Part shown: positions 23,892-32,524 of the stretch, piece by piece
Layout: each line of letters starts with the position of its first letter
How positions within the stretch are numbered: position 1 is the first letter of the stretch
From: Nonomuraea basaltis
Lineage (GTDB): Bacteria > Actinomycetota > Actinomycetes > Streptosporangiales > Streptosporangiaceae
Length of the DNA stretch: 64,000 bases
Direction: 5' to 3'
NCBI RefSeq assembly: GCF_005893125.1
Contig: NZ_VCJS01000034.1
Location: 1 to 64,000, forward strand
The notes under the pieces: model-generated
The model's input: the letters and a program-made list of their open reading frames with translations, nothing else
Told to the model about the DNA's origin: nothing
Database searches by the model: none
Position numbers and translations under genes: made by a program

Positions 23892-25213
23892 GCACTGCTT
23901 ATGACGAGGCGACCGAGGGCAAGGTCTACTCGGTCGGCGGCGCGGACTGGGACGAGGTCGTCACCGGGGTCCGCGACTCCGAAGAGGAGCGCCTGGTCGT
24001 CAACATGGGCCCGCAGCACCCGTCCACGCACGGCGTGCTCCGCCTGGTCCTGACCCTCGACGGCGAGTCGGTGACCGAGGCGCGCGGCGTCATCGGCTAC
24101 CTGCACACCGGCATCGAGAAGAACATGGAATACCGGACGTGGACCCAGGGGACCACGTTCGTGACCCGCATGGACTACCTCGCGCCGATCTTCAACGAGA
24201 CCGCCTACTGCCTGGGCGTGGAGAAGCTGCTCGGCGTCACCGACCGCATCCCCGAGCGGGCACAGGCCATCCGCGTGATGATGATGGAGCTCAACCGCAT
24301 CGCCTCGCACCTGGTGGCCATGGGCACGTTCGGCATGGAGCTGGGCGCGACCACGCCGTTCCTGTTCGGCTACCGCGACCGCGAGCTGGTCATGGACCTG
24401 TTCGAGTACATCACCGGCCTGCGCATGAACCACGCCTACGTCCGCCCCGGCGGCGTGAGCGTGGACCTGCCCGCGGGCACGGTCGACAAGGTCGGCGAGT
24501 TCCTCAAGGAGATGACCAAGCGGATCAAGGACATCCGCAAGCTCCTCGACGCCAACCCGGTCTACGTGCGCCGCACCCGCGACGTGGCCTACCTCGACCT
24601 CACCGGCTGCATGGCGCTCGGCGTCACCGGCCCCATCCTGCGCGCCGCCGGGCTGCCGTGGGACCTGCGCAAGTCGCAGCCCTACTGCGGCTACGAGACC
24701 TACGAGTTCGACGTCCCCACCGAGCGCGGCTGCGACGTCTACTCGCGTTACCTCGTGCGCATGAACGAGATGGAGGAGTCCCTCAAGATCGTCGAGCAGG
24801 CTCTGGACCGCATCGCCGGTCCGCTCAAGGGCGACCCGGTGATGATCGAGGACAAGAAGATCGGCTGGCCCGCGCAGCTCGCGCTCGGCCCCGACGGGTT
24901 CGGCAACTCGCCCGACCACATCGCGCACATCATGGGCACCTCGATGGAGGCCCTCATCCACCACTTCAAGCTGGTGACCGAGGGCTTCAGGGTGCCGGCC
25001 GGGCAGGCGTACGCCGCCATCGAGTCGCCCAGGGGCGAGCTCGGCGCGCACGTGGTCAGCGACGGCGGCACCCGGCCCTACCGCGTGCACTTCCGCGAGC
25101 CGTCCTTCTGCAACCTGCAGAGCTTCCCCGCGATGGCGGAGGGCGGCCAGATCGCCGACGTGATCGCCGCGGTGGCATCTATCGACCCCGTCATGGGAGG
25201 TGTGGACAGGTGA
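23888..25213 (+). CDS. nuoD: NADH-quinone oxidoreductase subunit D
   Basis: 441 aa, GTG start. The 49-kDa subunit, lining the quinone pocket with NuoB. Landmarks are NMGPQHPSTHGVLRL near the N-terminus (quinone-contacting histidine loop), GYLHTGIEKNMEYRT, and the C-terminal ESPRGELGAHVVSDGG. The hydrogenase-like metal-binding cysteines are absent, as expected for complex I. Confidence 0.97.
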   Translation: MSTAYDEATEGKVYSVGGADWDEVVTGVRDSEEERLVVNMGPQHPSTHGVLRLVLTLDGESVTEARGVIGYLHTGIEKNMEYRTWTQGTTFVTRMDYLAPIFNETAYCLGVEKLLGVTDRIPERAQAIRVMMMELNRIASHLVAMGTFGMELGATTPFLFGYRDRELVMDLFEYITGLRMNHAYVRPGGVSVDLPAGTVDKVGEFLKEMTKRIKDIRKLLDANPVYVRRTRDVAYLDLTGCMALGVTGPILRAAGLPWDLRKSQPYCGYETYEFDVPTERGCDVYSRYLVRMNEMEESLKIVEQALDRIAGPLKGDPVMIEDKKIGWPAQLALGPDGFGNSPDHIAHIMGTSMEALIHHFKLVTEGFRVPAGQAYAAIESPRGELGAHVVSDGGTRPYRVHFREPSFCNLQSFPAMAEGGQIADVIAAVASIDPVMGGVDR

Positions 25214-25281
25214 GCGAGCTTTGCGAGCGAACAATTAAACACAGCACGCAAGTCATGAGGGCGCCGGAGGCGCACTCATGA
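25210..25281 (+). other. 23-codon frame bridging nuoD and nuoE, repeat-like spacer
   Basis: Only 64 bp separate nuoD and nuoE, yet they form a complete frame: GTG (25210) overlapping the nuoD stop, ending in TGA (25279-25281) that overlaps the nuoE ATG. It would encode VSELCERTIKHSTQVMRAPE plus AHS. The DNA is built from short repeats (GCGAGC-TTT-GCGAGC; GGCGCC-GGA-GGCGC) and is AT-richer than the operon. It probably keeps ribosomes coupled between the two subunits rather than making a functional peptide. Confidence 0.4.
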
Positions 25282-25934
25282 CTTACTCACCGGAAGTCCG
25301 TGAGCGTCTTGAACGAGACGCCAAGGAGATCATCGGCCGCTACCCCAAAGCGCGGTCCGCTCTGCTGCCGCTGCTCCACCTCGTGCAGTCCGAAGACGGG
25401 TACGTCACCGACGACGGGCAGGAGTTCTGCGCCGAGATGCTCGGCCTCAGCAAGGCCGAGGTCGTCGGCGTGTCGACCTTCTACACCATGTACAAGCGCA
25501 AGCCGGTCGGCGATTACCACGTCGGCGTGTGCATCAACGCGCTGTGCGCGGTCATGGGCGGCGACGAGATCTGGGAGGAGCTGACGGAGCACGCCGGCGT
25601 CGGTCACGACGAGGCGACCCCGGACGGCAAGGTCTCGCTGGAGCGCCTGGAGTGCAACGCGGCCTGCGACTTCGCGCCGGTCATGATGGTCAACTGGGAG
25701 TTCTTCGACAACCAGACGCCCGAGTCGGCCAAGCAACTCGTCGACGACCTGCGTGACGGCAAGGACGTGCGGCCCACGCGCGGACCGAAGAAGCTGTGCA
25801 CCTTCAAGGAGGCCTCGCGCGTGCTCGCGGGCCTGCCCGACGACCTGGCGGGCGAGGGCCCACCGGCCGCCGGCCCCTCGCTCGAGGGCCTGAAGGTCGC
25901 CAAGGCCAAAGGATGGAAGGCCCCAGAGGCATGA
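25278..25934 (+). CDS. nuoE: NADH-quinone oxidoreductase subunit E
   Basis: 218 aa. Holds the N1a [2Fe-2S] cluster with ligands C85 and C90 (VCINALCAV) and C126 and C130 (ECNAACD). It forms the NADH dehydrogenase module with NuoF and NuoG. The C-terminal ~50 residues (ASRVLAGLPDDLAGEGPPAA and on) are an actinobacterial extension. It overlaps nuoF by 4 bp. Confidence 0.96.
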   Translation: MTYSPEVRERLERDAKEIIGRYPKARSALLPLLHLVQSEDGYVTDDGQEFCAEMLGLSKAEVVGVSTFYTMYKRKPVGDYHVGVCINALCAVMGGDEIWEELTEHAGVGHDEATPDGKVSLERLECNAACDFAPVMMVNWEFFDNQTPESAKQLVDDLRDGKDVRPTRGPKKLCTFKEASRVLAGLPDDLAGEGPPAAGPSLEGLKVAKAKGWKAPEA

Positions 25935-27220
25935 CTACCACTCTGACCCCGGTCCTGACCGCGAACTGGGACCAGGCCAACTCCTTCACCCTCGACGCCT
26001 ACGGCGAGTACAAGGCGGCCAAGAAGGCGCTGGGCATGGAGCCCGACGCCGTCATCCAGGCCGTCAAGGACTCGGGCCTGCGCGGCCGCGGCGGCGCCGG
26101 CTTCCCGACCGGCATGAAGTGGGGCTTCATCCCCCAGGGCGACGGCAAGCCGCATTACCTCGTCGTCAACGCCGACGAGTCGGAGCCGGGCACCTGCAAG
26201 GACATCCCGCTCATGATGGCCAACCCGCACGCGCTGGTCGAGGGCATCATCATCACGTCCTACGCGATCCGGGCCAACCACGCCTTCATCTACGTGCGCG
26301 GCGAGGTCCTGCACGTGATCCGGCGGCTGCACGCGGCCGTGCGGGAGGCGTACGAAAAGGGCTTTCTCGGCAGTGACATCTTCGGCTCCGGTTACGACCT
26401 GGAGCTGGTGGTGCACAGCGGCGCGGGCGCGTACATCTGCGGCGAGGAGACGGCGCTGCTCGACTCGCTGGAAGGCTTCAGAGGTCAACCGCGGCTCAAG
26501 CCCCCGTTCCCGGCCGTGGCGGGCCTCTACGCCTCGCCTACTGTCGTGAACAACGTCGAGTCGATCGCCAGTGTTCCCTCGATCATCGCCAACGGGGCCG
26601 ACTGGTTCGCCGGGATGGGCACCGAGAAGTCCAAGGGCTTCGGCATCTTCTCGCTCAGCGGCCACGTCACCCGGCCGGGCCAGTACGAAGCGCCGCTCGG
26701 CATCACCCTGAACGAGCTGCTCGACATGGCCGGCGGCATCCGTGAGGGGCACCAGATCAAGTTCTGGACCCCGGGCGGCTCCTCCACGCCGATCTTCACC
26801 GACGAGCACCTCGACGTGCCGCTCGACTTCGAGGCGGTCGGCGCGAAGGGCTCCATGCTCGGCACCCGCGCGCTGCAGATCTTCGACGAGACCACCTGCG
26901 TGGTCCGCACGGTGCTGCGCTGGACGGAGTTCTACGCCCACGAGTCGTGCGGCAAGTGCACGCCGTGCCGCGAGGGCACCTACTGGCTCAAGCAGGTGCT
27001 CAAGCGCCTGGAGAAGGGCCAGGGCACCGAGGACGACCTGACCACGATCACCGACATCGCGGACAACATCCTCGGCCGCTCGTTCTGCGCCCTCGGCGAC
27101 GGCGCGACCAGCCCGATCCACTCCTCGGTGAAGTACTTCCGCGAGGAGTACCTCAAGCACTTCGAGATCGGCGGCTGCCCGTTCGACCCGAAGAAGTCCA
27201 CTCTCTGGGGTGAGCAGTGA
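25931..27220 (+). CDS. nuoF: NADH-quinone oxidoreductase subunit F (NADH-binding)
   Basis: 429 aa. Binds NADH and FMN: GLRGRGGAGFPTGMKW (glycine-rich NADH loop), VNADESEPGTCKD (FMN region), GAGAYICGEETALLDSLEG. The N3 [4Fe-4S] ligands are in ESCGKCTPCREGT plus a cysteine in RSFCALGDGA. Entry point for electrons into complex I. It overlaps both neighbours. Confidence 0.97.
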   Translation: MTTTLTPVLTANWDQANSFTLDAYGEYKAAKKALGMEPDAVIQAVKDSGLRGRGGAGFPTGMKWGFIPQGDGKPHYLVVNADESEPGTCKDIPLMMANPHALVEGIIITSYAIRANHAFIYVRGEVLHVIRRLHAAVREAYEKGFLGSDIFGSGYDLELVVHSGAGAYICGEETALLDSLEGFRGQPRLKPPFPAVAGLYASPTVVNNVESIASVPSIIANGADWFAGMGTEKSKGFGIFSLSGHVTRPGQYEAPLGITLNELLDMAGGIREGHQIKFWTPGGSSTPIFTDEHLDVPLDFEAVGAKGSMLGTRALQIFDETTCVVRTVLRWTEFYAHESCGKCTPCREGTYWLKQVLKRLEKGQGTEDDLTTITDIADNILGRSFCALGDGATSPIHSSVKYFREEYLKHFEIGGCPFDPKKSTLWGEQ

Positions 27221-29604
27221 CCGTCGTAGAGACAGAAACGAACCTGGTGACCCTGACCATCGACGGGTTCCAGGTCAGTGTCCCCAAGGGCACTCTGATC
27301 ATCAGGGCCGCCGAGCTGCTGGGCATCCAGATCCCCAGGTTCTGCGACCACCCGCTGCTGGACCCGGCGGCCAACTGCCGCCAGTGCCTGGTCGACATCC
27401 CCGACGCGGGCAACGGCCGCGGCTTCCCCAAGCCGCAGCCGTCGTGCGCGATCGATGTCGCCGAAGGCATGGTCGTGCAGACCCAGCTCACGTCGCCGGT
27501 CGCCGAGAAGGCGCAGCGGGCGGCGATGGAGTTCCTGCTGATGAACCACCCGCTGGACTGCCCGGTCTGCGACAAGGGCGGCGAGTGCCCCCTGCAGAAC
27601 CAGGCCATGTCCAACGGCCAGGGCGAGTCCAGGTTCCAGGAGCAGAAGCGGACCTTCCCCAAGCCGCTGCCGCTGTCCACGCAGGTGCTGCTCGACCGCG
27701 AGCGCTGCGTGCAGTGCGCGCGCTGCATCCGCTTCTCCGACCAGATCGCCGGCGACCCGCTCATCGAGTTCTTCGAGCGCGGGGCCAAGGAGCAGGTGCG
27801 CACGGCCGACGGCCAGCCGTTCAACTCCTACTTCTCCGGCAACACGGTGCAGATCTGCCCGGTCGGCGCGCTGACCGGCGCCGCCTACCGGTTCCGGGCC
27901 CGCCCCTTCGACCTGGTGTCCACGCCGAGCGCGTGCGAGCACTGCGCCTCCGGCTGCGCCCAGCGCACCGACCACCGGCGCGGCCGGGTCACCCGCCGCC
28001 TGGCGGGCAACGACCCCCAGGTCAACGAGGAGTGGAACTGCGACAAGGGCCGCTGGGCGTTCAGCTACGCCACGCAGCCCGACCGGCTCAAGACGCCGCT
28101 GGTCCGCAACGAGGAGGGCGTGCTGGTGCCCGCCTCGTGGCCGGAGGCGCTCATGGTCGCCGCCGAAGGGCTGGCCAAGGCTCGCGGCAAGAGCGGCGTG
28201 CTGGTCGGCGGCCGGGCCACGGTCGAGGACGCCTACGCGTACGCCAAGTTCGCCAGGCTCGCACTCGGGACCAACGACATCGACTTCCGCGCCAGGCCGC
28301 ACTCCGCCGAGGAGGCGCAGTTCCTGGCCCACTCGGTGGCCGGCAAGGGCATCGAGATCAGCTACGCCGACCTCGAGAACGCCCCGCACGTGCTGCTCGT
28401 CGGGTTCGAGCCTGAGGAAGAGTCGCCGATCGTCTTCCTGCGCCTGCGCAAGGCGTGGATGAAGAAGAGGCTCAAGGTCTCCTCGATCGCCCCGTTCGCC
28501 TCTCCTGGCCTGGCCAAGATGGGCGGCACGCTCATCCGCACCGCGCCGGGCGCCGAGGCCGACGCGATCGGCGAGCTGGTCGGCACGCTGGCCGAGGGCA
28601 CGGTCGTGCTGGCCGGCGAGCGGCTGGCCACCGTGCCGGGCGCGCTGTCCGCGCTCGTACGCCTCGCCGCCGCCTCCGACGCCAAGCTGGCCTGGATCCC
28701 GCGCAGGGCGGGCGAGCGCGGCGCGGTCGAGGCCGGGGCGCTGCCCAACCTGCTGCCGATCGGCCGCCCGGTGGACGACGAGACCGCCAGGGCCGAGGTC
28801 GCCAGGGCGTGGAACGTGGCCTCGCTGCCCGGCACGCCGGGCCGCGACACCGCGGGCATCCTGCGGGCCGCCCGCGACGGCGGCCTGGACGCGCTGGTCG
28901 TGGCCGGCGTCGACCCGTACGACCTGCCCGACCCGGCGGCGGCGCTCGACGCGCTCGAGAACACGCCGTTCATCGTCAGCCTGGAGATCCGCGCCAGCGC
29001 CGTCACCGACCGCGCCGACGTGGTCCTGCCGGTCGCAGCCGTCCAGGAGAAGGGCGGCACGTTCGTCAACTGGGAGGGCCGCGGACGCTCGTTCGAGGCG
29101 CCGCTCAAGGTGCCGGGGCTGCAGAGCGACCTGGCCGTGATCGGCAGCCTCGCCGACCGGATGGACGTGCACCTGGGCCTGCCGGACGCCAAGGCCGCCC
29201 GGCGCGAGTTGTCCGGCCTGGGCGCCTGGCGCGGCAGCCGCGTCACCGCCCCGCACACCGCCACCCGCGCCCAGGTCGCCCCGGCGGCCGGCGAGGCCCT
29301 GCTGGCGACCTGGCACCTGCTGCTCGACGAGGGCAGGTTGCAGGACGGCGAGCCGTACCTCGCGGGCACCGCCCGCCCCGCCGAAGCGCTCGTCTCCGAG
29401 GGCACGGCGGCCGAGCTCGGCGTCGCCGACGGCGACAAGCTGGTCGTGGGCGGCCCAGGAGCCGACACCGTCACGCTGCCCGTGCGCGTCGCCGACCTGC
29501 CGGACCGGGTGGTCTGGGTGCCGGCGAACTCCGGCGGCTGCTCGGTCACGCGTGACCTGCGCGCGGTGGCCGGCGACATCGTCACCATCGGGAGCGCCTC
29601 ATGA
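27217..29604 (+). CDS. nuoG: NADH-quinone oxidoreductase subunit G
   Basis: 795 aa, GTG start. The N-terminal ferredoxin-like domain has [2Fe-2S] ligands around RFCDHPLLDP and NCRQCLVDI. A His-containing [4Fe-4S] site follows (HPLDCPVCDKGGECPLQ), then a second cluster in RCVQCARCIRFSDQIAG, and the molybdopterin-oxidoreductase-like domain with SACEHCASGCAQRTD, which may carry the extra N7 cluster. The C-terminal half resembles molybdopterin enzymes but is not expected to bind the cofactor. Confidence 0.96.
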   Translation: MTVVETETNLVTLTIDGFQVSVPKGTLIIRAAELLGIQIPRFCDHPLLDPAANCRQCLVDIPDAGNGRGFPKPQPSCAIDVAEGMVVQTQLTSPVAEKAQRAAMEFLLMNHPLDCPVCDKGGECPLQNQAMSNGQGESRFQEQKRTFPKPLPLSTQVLLDRERCVQCARCIRFSDQIAGDPLIEFFERGAKEQVRTADGQPFNSYFSGNTVQICPVGALTGAAYRFRARPFDLVSTPSACEHCASGCAQRTDHRRGRVTRRLAGNDPQVNEEWNCDKGRWAFSYATQPDRLKTPLVRNEEGVLVPASWPEALMVAAEGLAKARGKSGVLVGGRATVEDAYAYAKFARLALGTNDIDFRARPHSAEEAQFLAHSVAGKGIEISYADLENAPHVLLVGFEPEEESPIVFLRLRKAWMKKRLKVSSIAPFASPGLAKMGGTLIRTAPGAEADAIGELVGTLAEGTVVLAGERLATVPGALSALVRLAAASDAKLAWIPRRAGERGAVEAGALPNLLPIGRPVDDETARAEVARAWNVASLPGTPGRDTAGILRAARDGGLDALVVAGVDPYDLPDPAAALDALENTPFIVSLEIRASAVTDRADVVLPVAAVQEKGGTFVNWEGRGRSFEAPLKVPGLQSDLAVIGSLADRMDVHLGLPDAKAARRELSGLGAWRGSRVTAPHTATRAQVAPAAGEALLATWHLLLDEGRLQDGEPYLAGTARPAEALVSEGTAAELGVADGDKLVVGGPGADTVTLPVRVADLPDRVVWVPANSGGCSVTRDLRAVAGDIVTIGSAS

Positions 29605-30899
29605 TTCACGTTCTCGCGGCCGATCCCACCCTGGCCAACTTCGGCAAGGACCCGCTGTGGATCACCATCATCAAGGCCGTGATGCTCTTCGTCTTCCTGA
29701 TGCTGGGCGTGCTGTTCGGCGTCTGGTTTGAGCGCAAGCTCATCTCCAGGATGCAGAACCGGTACGGCCCGAACCGGGCCGGCAAGTTCGGCCTGCTGCA
29801 GTCCGTGGCCGACGGCCTGAAGATGGGGCTGAAGGAGGATCTCTTCCCGCGGACCGTGGACAAGGTGCTCTACCTGATGGCGCCGGTCATCATGGTGGTG
29901 CCGGCGTTCCTGGCCTTCTCGATCGTGCCGTTCGGGCCGATGGTCAACCTGTTCGGCCACGAGACGCCGCTGCAGCTGGTCGACCTGCCGGTGGCGGTGC
30001 TGTTCGTGCTGGCCATGGGCGCGGTTTCGGTCTACGGCGTGGTGCTGGCCGGGTGGTCGTCGCGTTCGCCGTACGCGCTGCTCGGCGGTCTGCGGTCGGC
30101 GGCCCAGGTGGTGTCGTACGAGATCGCCATGGGCCTGTCGTTCGTGGCGGTCTTCATCTTCGCCGGGACGCTGTCCACGTCGGAGATCGTCGGGGCGCAG
30201 GCGGAGACCTGGTTCGTGGTGCTGCTGGCCCCGTCGTTCGTGATCTACGCGATCTGCATGTTCGGCGAGGCCGCCCGCATCCCGTTCGACCTGCCCGAGG
30301 GCGAGGGTGAGTTGGTCGGCGGCTTCCAGACCGAATACTCCTCGTCGCTGAAGTTCGCCCTGATCATGATGGGCGAATATCTGCACACCTTCACCGCCTC
30401 CGGCATCGCCGTCACGCTGTTCTTCGGCGGCTGGCGGGCGCCGCTCCCGATGTCGTGGGAGTGGGCTCACACGGGCTGGGTGCCGGTGCTGTGGTTCTTC
30501 ATCAAGTTCGTGCTGACCTTCTGCTTCATCATTTGGGTGCGCGCCTCGCTGCCCCGCGTGCGCTACGACCAGCTCATGTCCCTGGGCTGGAAGGTGCTGA
30601 TCCCGGTCAACCTGGGGTGGATCCTGCTGGTCGCCGCCGTGCGCAACGTGGTGATCAACGAGGGCAACCGGATGCTCGGGGTCGCGCTCGGCGTGGTCAT
30701 CGTGGTCGGCGCGCTGGCCGTCTGGATGCGGTTCGACACCGTCAACCAGCGGCGCAAGGAAGCCAGGAAGGCCCAGGTCGAAGCCGAGTTCGAGGAACTG
30801 TCCAACGAGCCGGAGGCGGGTGGCTTCCCGGTGCCGCCGCTCGATCTGCCGCACTACCACGGGGTGCAGCACAAGGAGATTCCCAGTGGGACTAACTGA
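29601..30899 (+). CDS. nuoH: NADH-quinone oxidoreductase subunit H
   Basis: 432 aa, eight to nine TM helices. It forms the quinone entry site with NuoB and NuoD. Signatures: ERKLISRMQNRYGPNRAGKFG and the acidic loop AEAARIPFDLPEGEGELVGG-like segment with conserved glutamates (EAARIPFDLPEGEGELV). The C-terminal cytosolic tail of ~60 residues (RRKEARKAQVEAEFEEL) is longer than in proteobacteria, as in other actinobacteria. Its end overlaps nuoI by 14 bp. Confidence 0.96.
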   Translation: MIHVLAADPTLANFGKDPLWITIIKAVMLFVFLMLGVLFGVWFERKLISRMQNRYGPNRAGKFGLLQSVADGLKMGLKEDLFPRTVDKVLYLMAPVIMVVPAFLAFSIVPFGPMVNLFGHETPLQLVDLPVAVLFVLAMGAVSVYGVVLAGWSSRSPYALLGGLRSAAQVVSYEIAMGLSFVAVFIFAGTLSTSEIVGAQAETWFVVLLAPSFVIYAICMFGEAARIPFDLPEGEGELVGGFQTEYSSSLKFALIMMGEYLHTFTASGIAVTLFFGGWRAPLPMSWEWAHTGWVPVLWFFIKFVLTFCFIIWVRASLPRVRYDQLMSLGWKVLIPVNLGWILLVAAVRNVVINEGNRMLGVALGVVIVVGALAVWMRFDTVNQRRKEARKAQVEAEFEELSNEPEAGGFPVPPLDLPHYHGVQHKEIPSGTN

Positions 30900-31401
30900 T
30901 TGGCTGAACCCCGTCAAGGGCTTCGGGGTCACCTTCCACACGATGTTCAAGAAGCCCGTCACGACGAACTACCCGGAGGAGAAGAGGCCGACGGCCCCTC
31001 GCTTCCACGGGCGTCACCAGCTCAACCGCTGGCCGGACGGGCTGGAGAAGTGCGTAGGGTGCGAGCTGTGCGCCTGGGCGTGTCCGGCCGACGCGATCTA
31101 CGTGGAGGGCGCGGACAACACCGAAGAGGAGCGCTTCTCTCCGGGCGAGCGTTACGGGCGCACTTACCAGATCAACTATCTGCGGTGCATCCTGTGCGGC
31201 CTGTGCATCGAGGCCTGCCCGACCCGCGCGCTCACCATGACCAACGAGTACGAGCTCGCCGACAGCAGCCGCGAGAGCCTCATCTTCACCAAGGAGATGC
31301 TGCTCGCGCCGCTGACCCAGGGCATGGAGCAGCCGCCACACCCCATGCGGCTCGGTGAGACCGAAGAGGACTACTACCGGTTGGGGCGGACCAATGGGTG
31401 A
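30886..31401 (+). CDS. nuoI: NADH-quinone oxidoreductase subunit I (ferredoxin-type)
   Basis: 171 aa, GTG start with AAGGAG upstream inside nuoH. Two [4Fe-4S] clusters (N6a/N6b): C56-C59-C62-C66 in CVGCELCAWACPADA and C101-C104-C107-C111 in CILCGLCIEACPTRA. It links NuoG to NuoB in the electron path. Confidence 0.97.
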   Translation: MGLTDWLNPVKGFGVTFHTMFKKPVTTNYPEEKRPTAPRFHGRHQLNRWPDGLEKCVGCELCAWACPADAIYVEGADNTEEERFSPGERYGRTYQINYLRCILCGLCIEACPTRALTMTNEYELADSSRESLIFTKEMLLAPLTQGMEQPPHPMRLGETEEDYYRLGRTNG

Positions 31402-32221
31402 GACCATCACGTTCTGGGTGCTCGCCGTCGTGTCCGTCGGCGCCGCGCTCGGCATGGTCTTCAACAGGAAGGCCGTGTACTCCGCGCTGATGCTCGGCAC
31501 GGTGATGCTCTGCCTCGCGGTCCTGTACGCCGTGCAGGACGCGCCCTTCCTGGCCGCGGTGCAGATCATCGTCTACACCGGCGCGATCATGATGCTGTTC
31601 CTGTTCGTGCTCATGCTGGTGGGCGTCGACTCGTCGGACTCCTTCGTCGAGACGCTGAGGGGCCAGCGCGTCTGGGCCGTGCTGGCCGGTCTCGCGTTCG
31701 CCGCGCTGATCGTCCTGGCCGTCGGCAACGTGGTCTTCGCCCCCGAGGCCGGGCTGGCGCAGGCCACGGCATCGGGCGGCTACATCCGCTCGATCGCGCT
31801 GCTGCTGTTCACCAAGTACGTGTTCGCGTTCGAGATCACCTCGGCGCTGCTGATCACCGCGGCGCTGGCCGCCATGGTGCTGGCGCACCGTGAGCGGCTC
31901 ACGGACAAGCCCACGCAGAAGGACCTGTCCCGCGCCAGGTTCCTCAGCGGCCGGCCGTCGCCACTGCCGGGCCCCGGCACGTACGCCAGGAACAACGCCA
32001 TCGACATGCCGGCGCTGCTGCCGGACGGGTCGGTCGCGGAGTCCTCGGTCAACCGCTACATCGCGCGCTACGACGTCGAGCACGACCACCTGCCCGAGGA
32101 TCCCAAGCTCGCCGAGGCCATCAGGCACACGGCCGAGGAGGACGCCGAGGAGCGGGACATCGAGCCGCAGGCCGAAGAGGCGAGCGACGTCGAGCAGACC
32201 ACCAACGAGGTGACCAAATGA
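31394..32221 (+). CDS. nuoJ: NADH-quinone oxidoreductase subunit J
   Basis: 275 aa, ATG overlapping the nuoI end by 8 bp. Five TM helices in the first ~165 residues, including the pi-bulge-type segment AAVQIIVYTGAIMMLFLFVLML. A ~110-residue hydrophilic, acidic tail follows (EEDAEERDIEPQAEEASDVE), an extension common in actinobacterial NuoJ and absent from E. coli. Confidence 0.94.
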   Translation: MGETITFWVLAVVSVGAALGMVFNRKAVYSALMLGTVMLCLAVLYAVQDAPFLAAVQIIVYTGAIMMLFLFVLMLVGVDSSDSFVETLRGQRVWAVLAGLAFAALIVLAVGNVVFAPEAGLAQATASGGYIRSIALLLFTKYVFAFEITSALLITAALAAMVLAHRERLTDKPTQKDLSRARFLSGRPSPLPGPGTYARNNAIDMPALLPDGSVAESSVNRYIARYDVEHDHLPEDPKLAEAIRHTAEEDAEERDIEPQAEEASDVEQTTNEVTK

Positions 32222-32514
32222 CGACGCACTACCTCGTCCTGTCCGGCCTGCTGTTCGCCATCGGCGCGATGGGCGTGCTGATCAGGCGCAACGCGATCGT
32301 GGTGTTCATGTGCGTGGAGCTCATGCTCAACGCCTGCAACCTCGCGTTCGTCACCTTCTCCAGGCAGGTCGGCAACCTGGAAGGCCAGATCATCGCGTTC
32401 TTCGTGATGGTGGTGGCCGCGGCCGAGGTCGTGGTAGGCCTGGCCATCATCGTGACGATCTTCCGAACCCGCAGGTCAGCGTCGGTCGACGACGCCAACC
32501 TGCTGAAGTACTAA
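32218..32514 (+). CDS. nuoK: NADH-quinone oxidoreductase subunit K
   Basis: 98 aa, three TM helices. Conserved membrane glutamates E33 (FMCVELMLNACNLAF) and E68 (VVAAAEVVVGLAI) take part in proton relay. It overlaps nuoJ by 4 bp. Length is normal for the family. Confidence 0.97.
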   Translation: MTTHYLVLSGLLFAIGAMGVLIRRNAIVVFMCVELMLNACNLAFVTFSRQVGNLEGQIIAFFVMVVAAAEVVVGLAIIVTIFRTRRSASVDDANLLKY

Positions 32515-32524
32515 GAGGTGACTG

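Noticed and set aside
26980..30962. Very long minus-strand frames opposite nuoG and nuoH
   Set aside because: Same third-position GC artefact; no start signals, no family resemblance.
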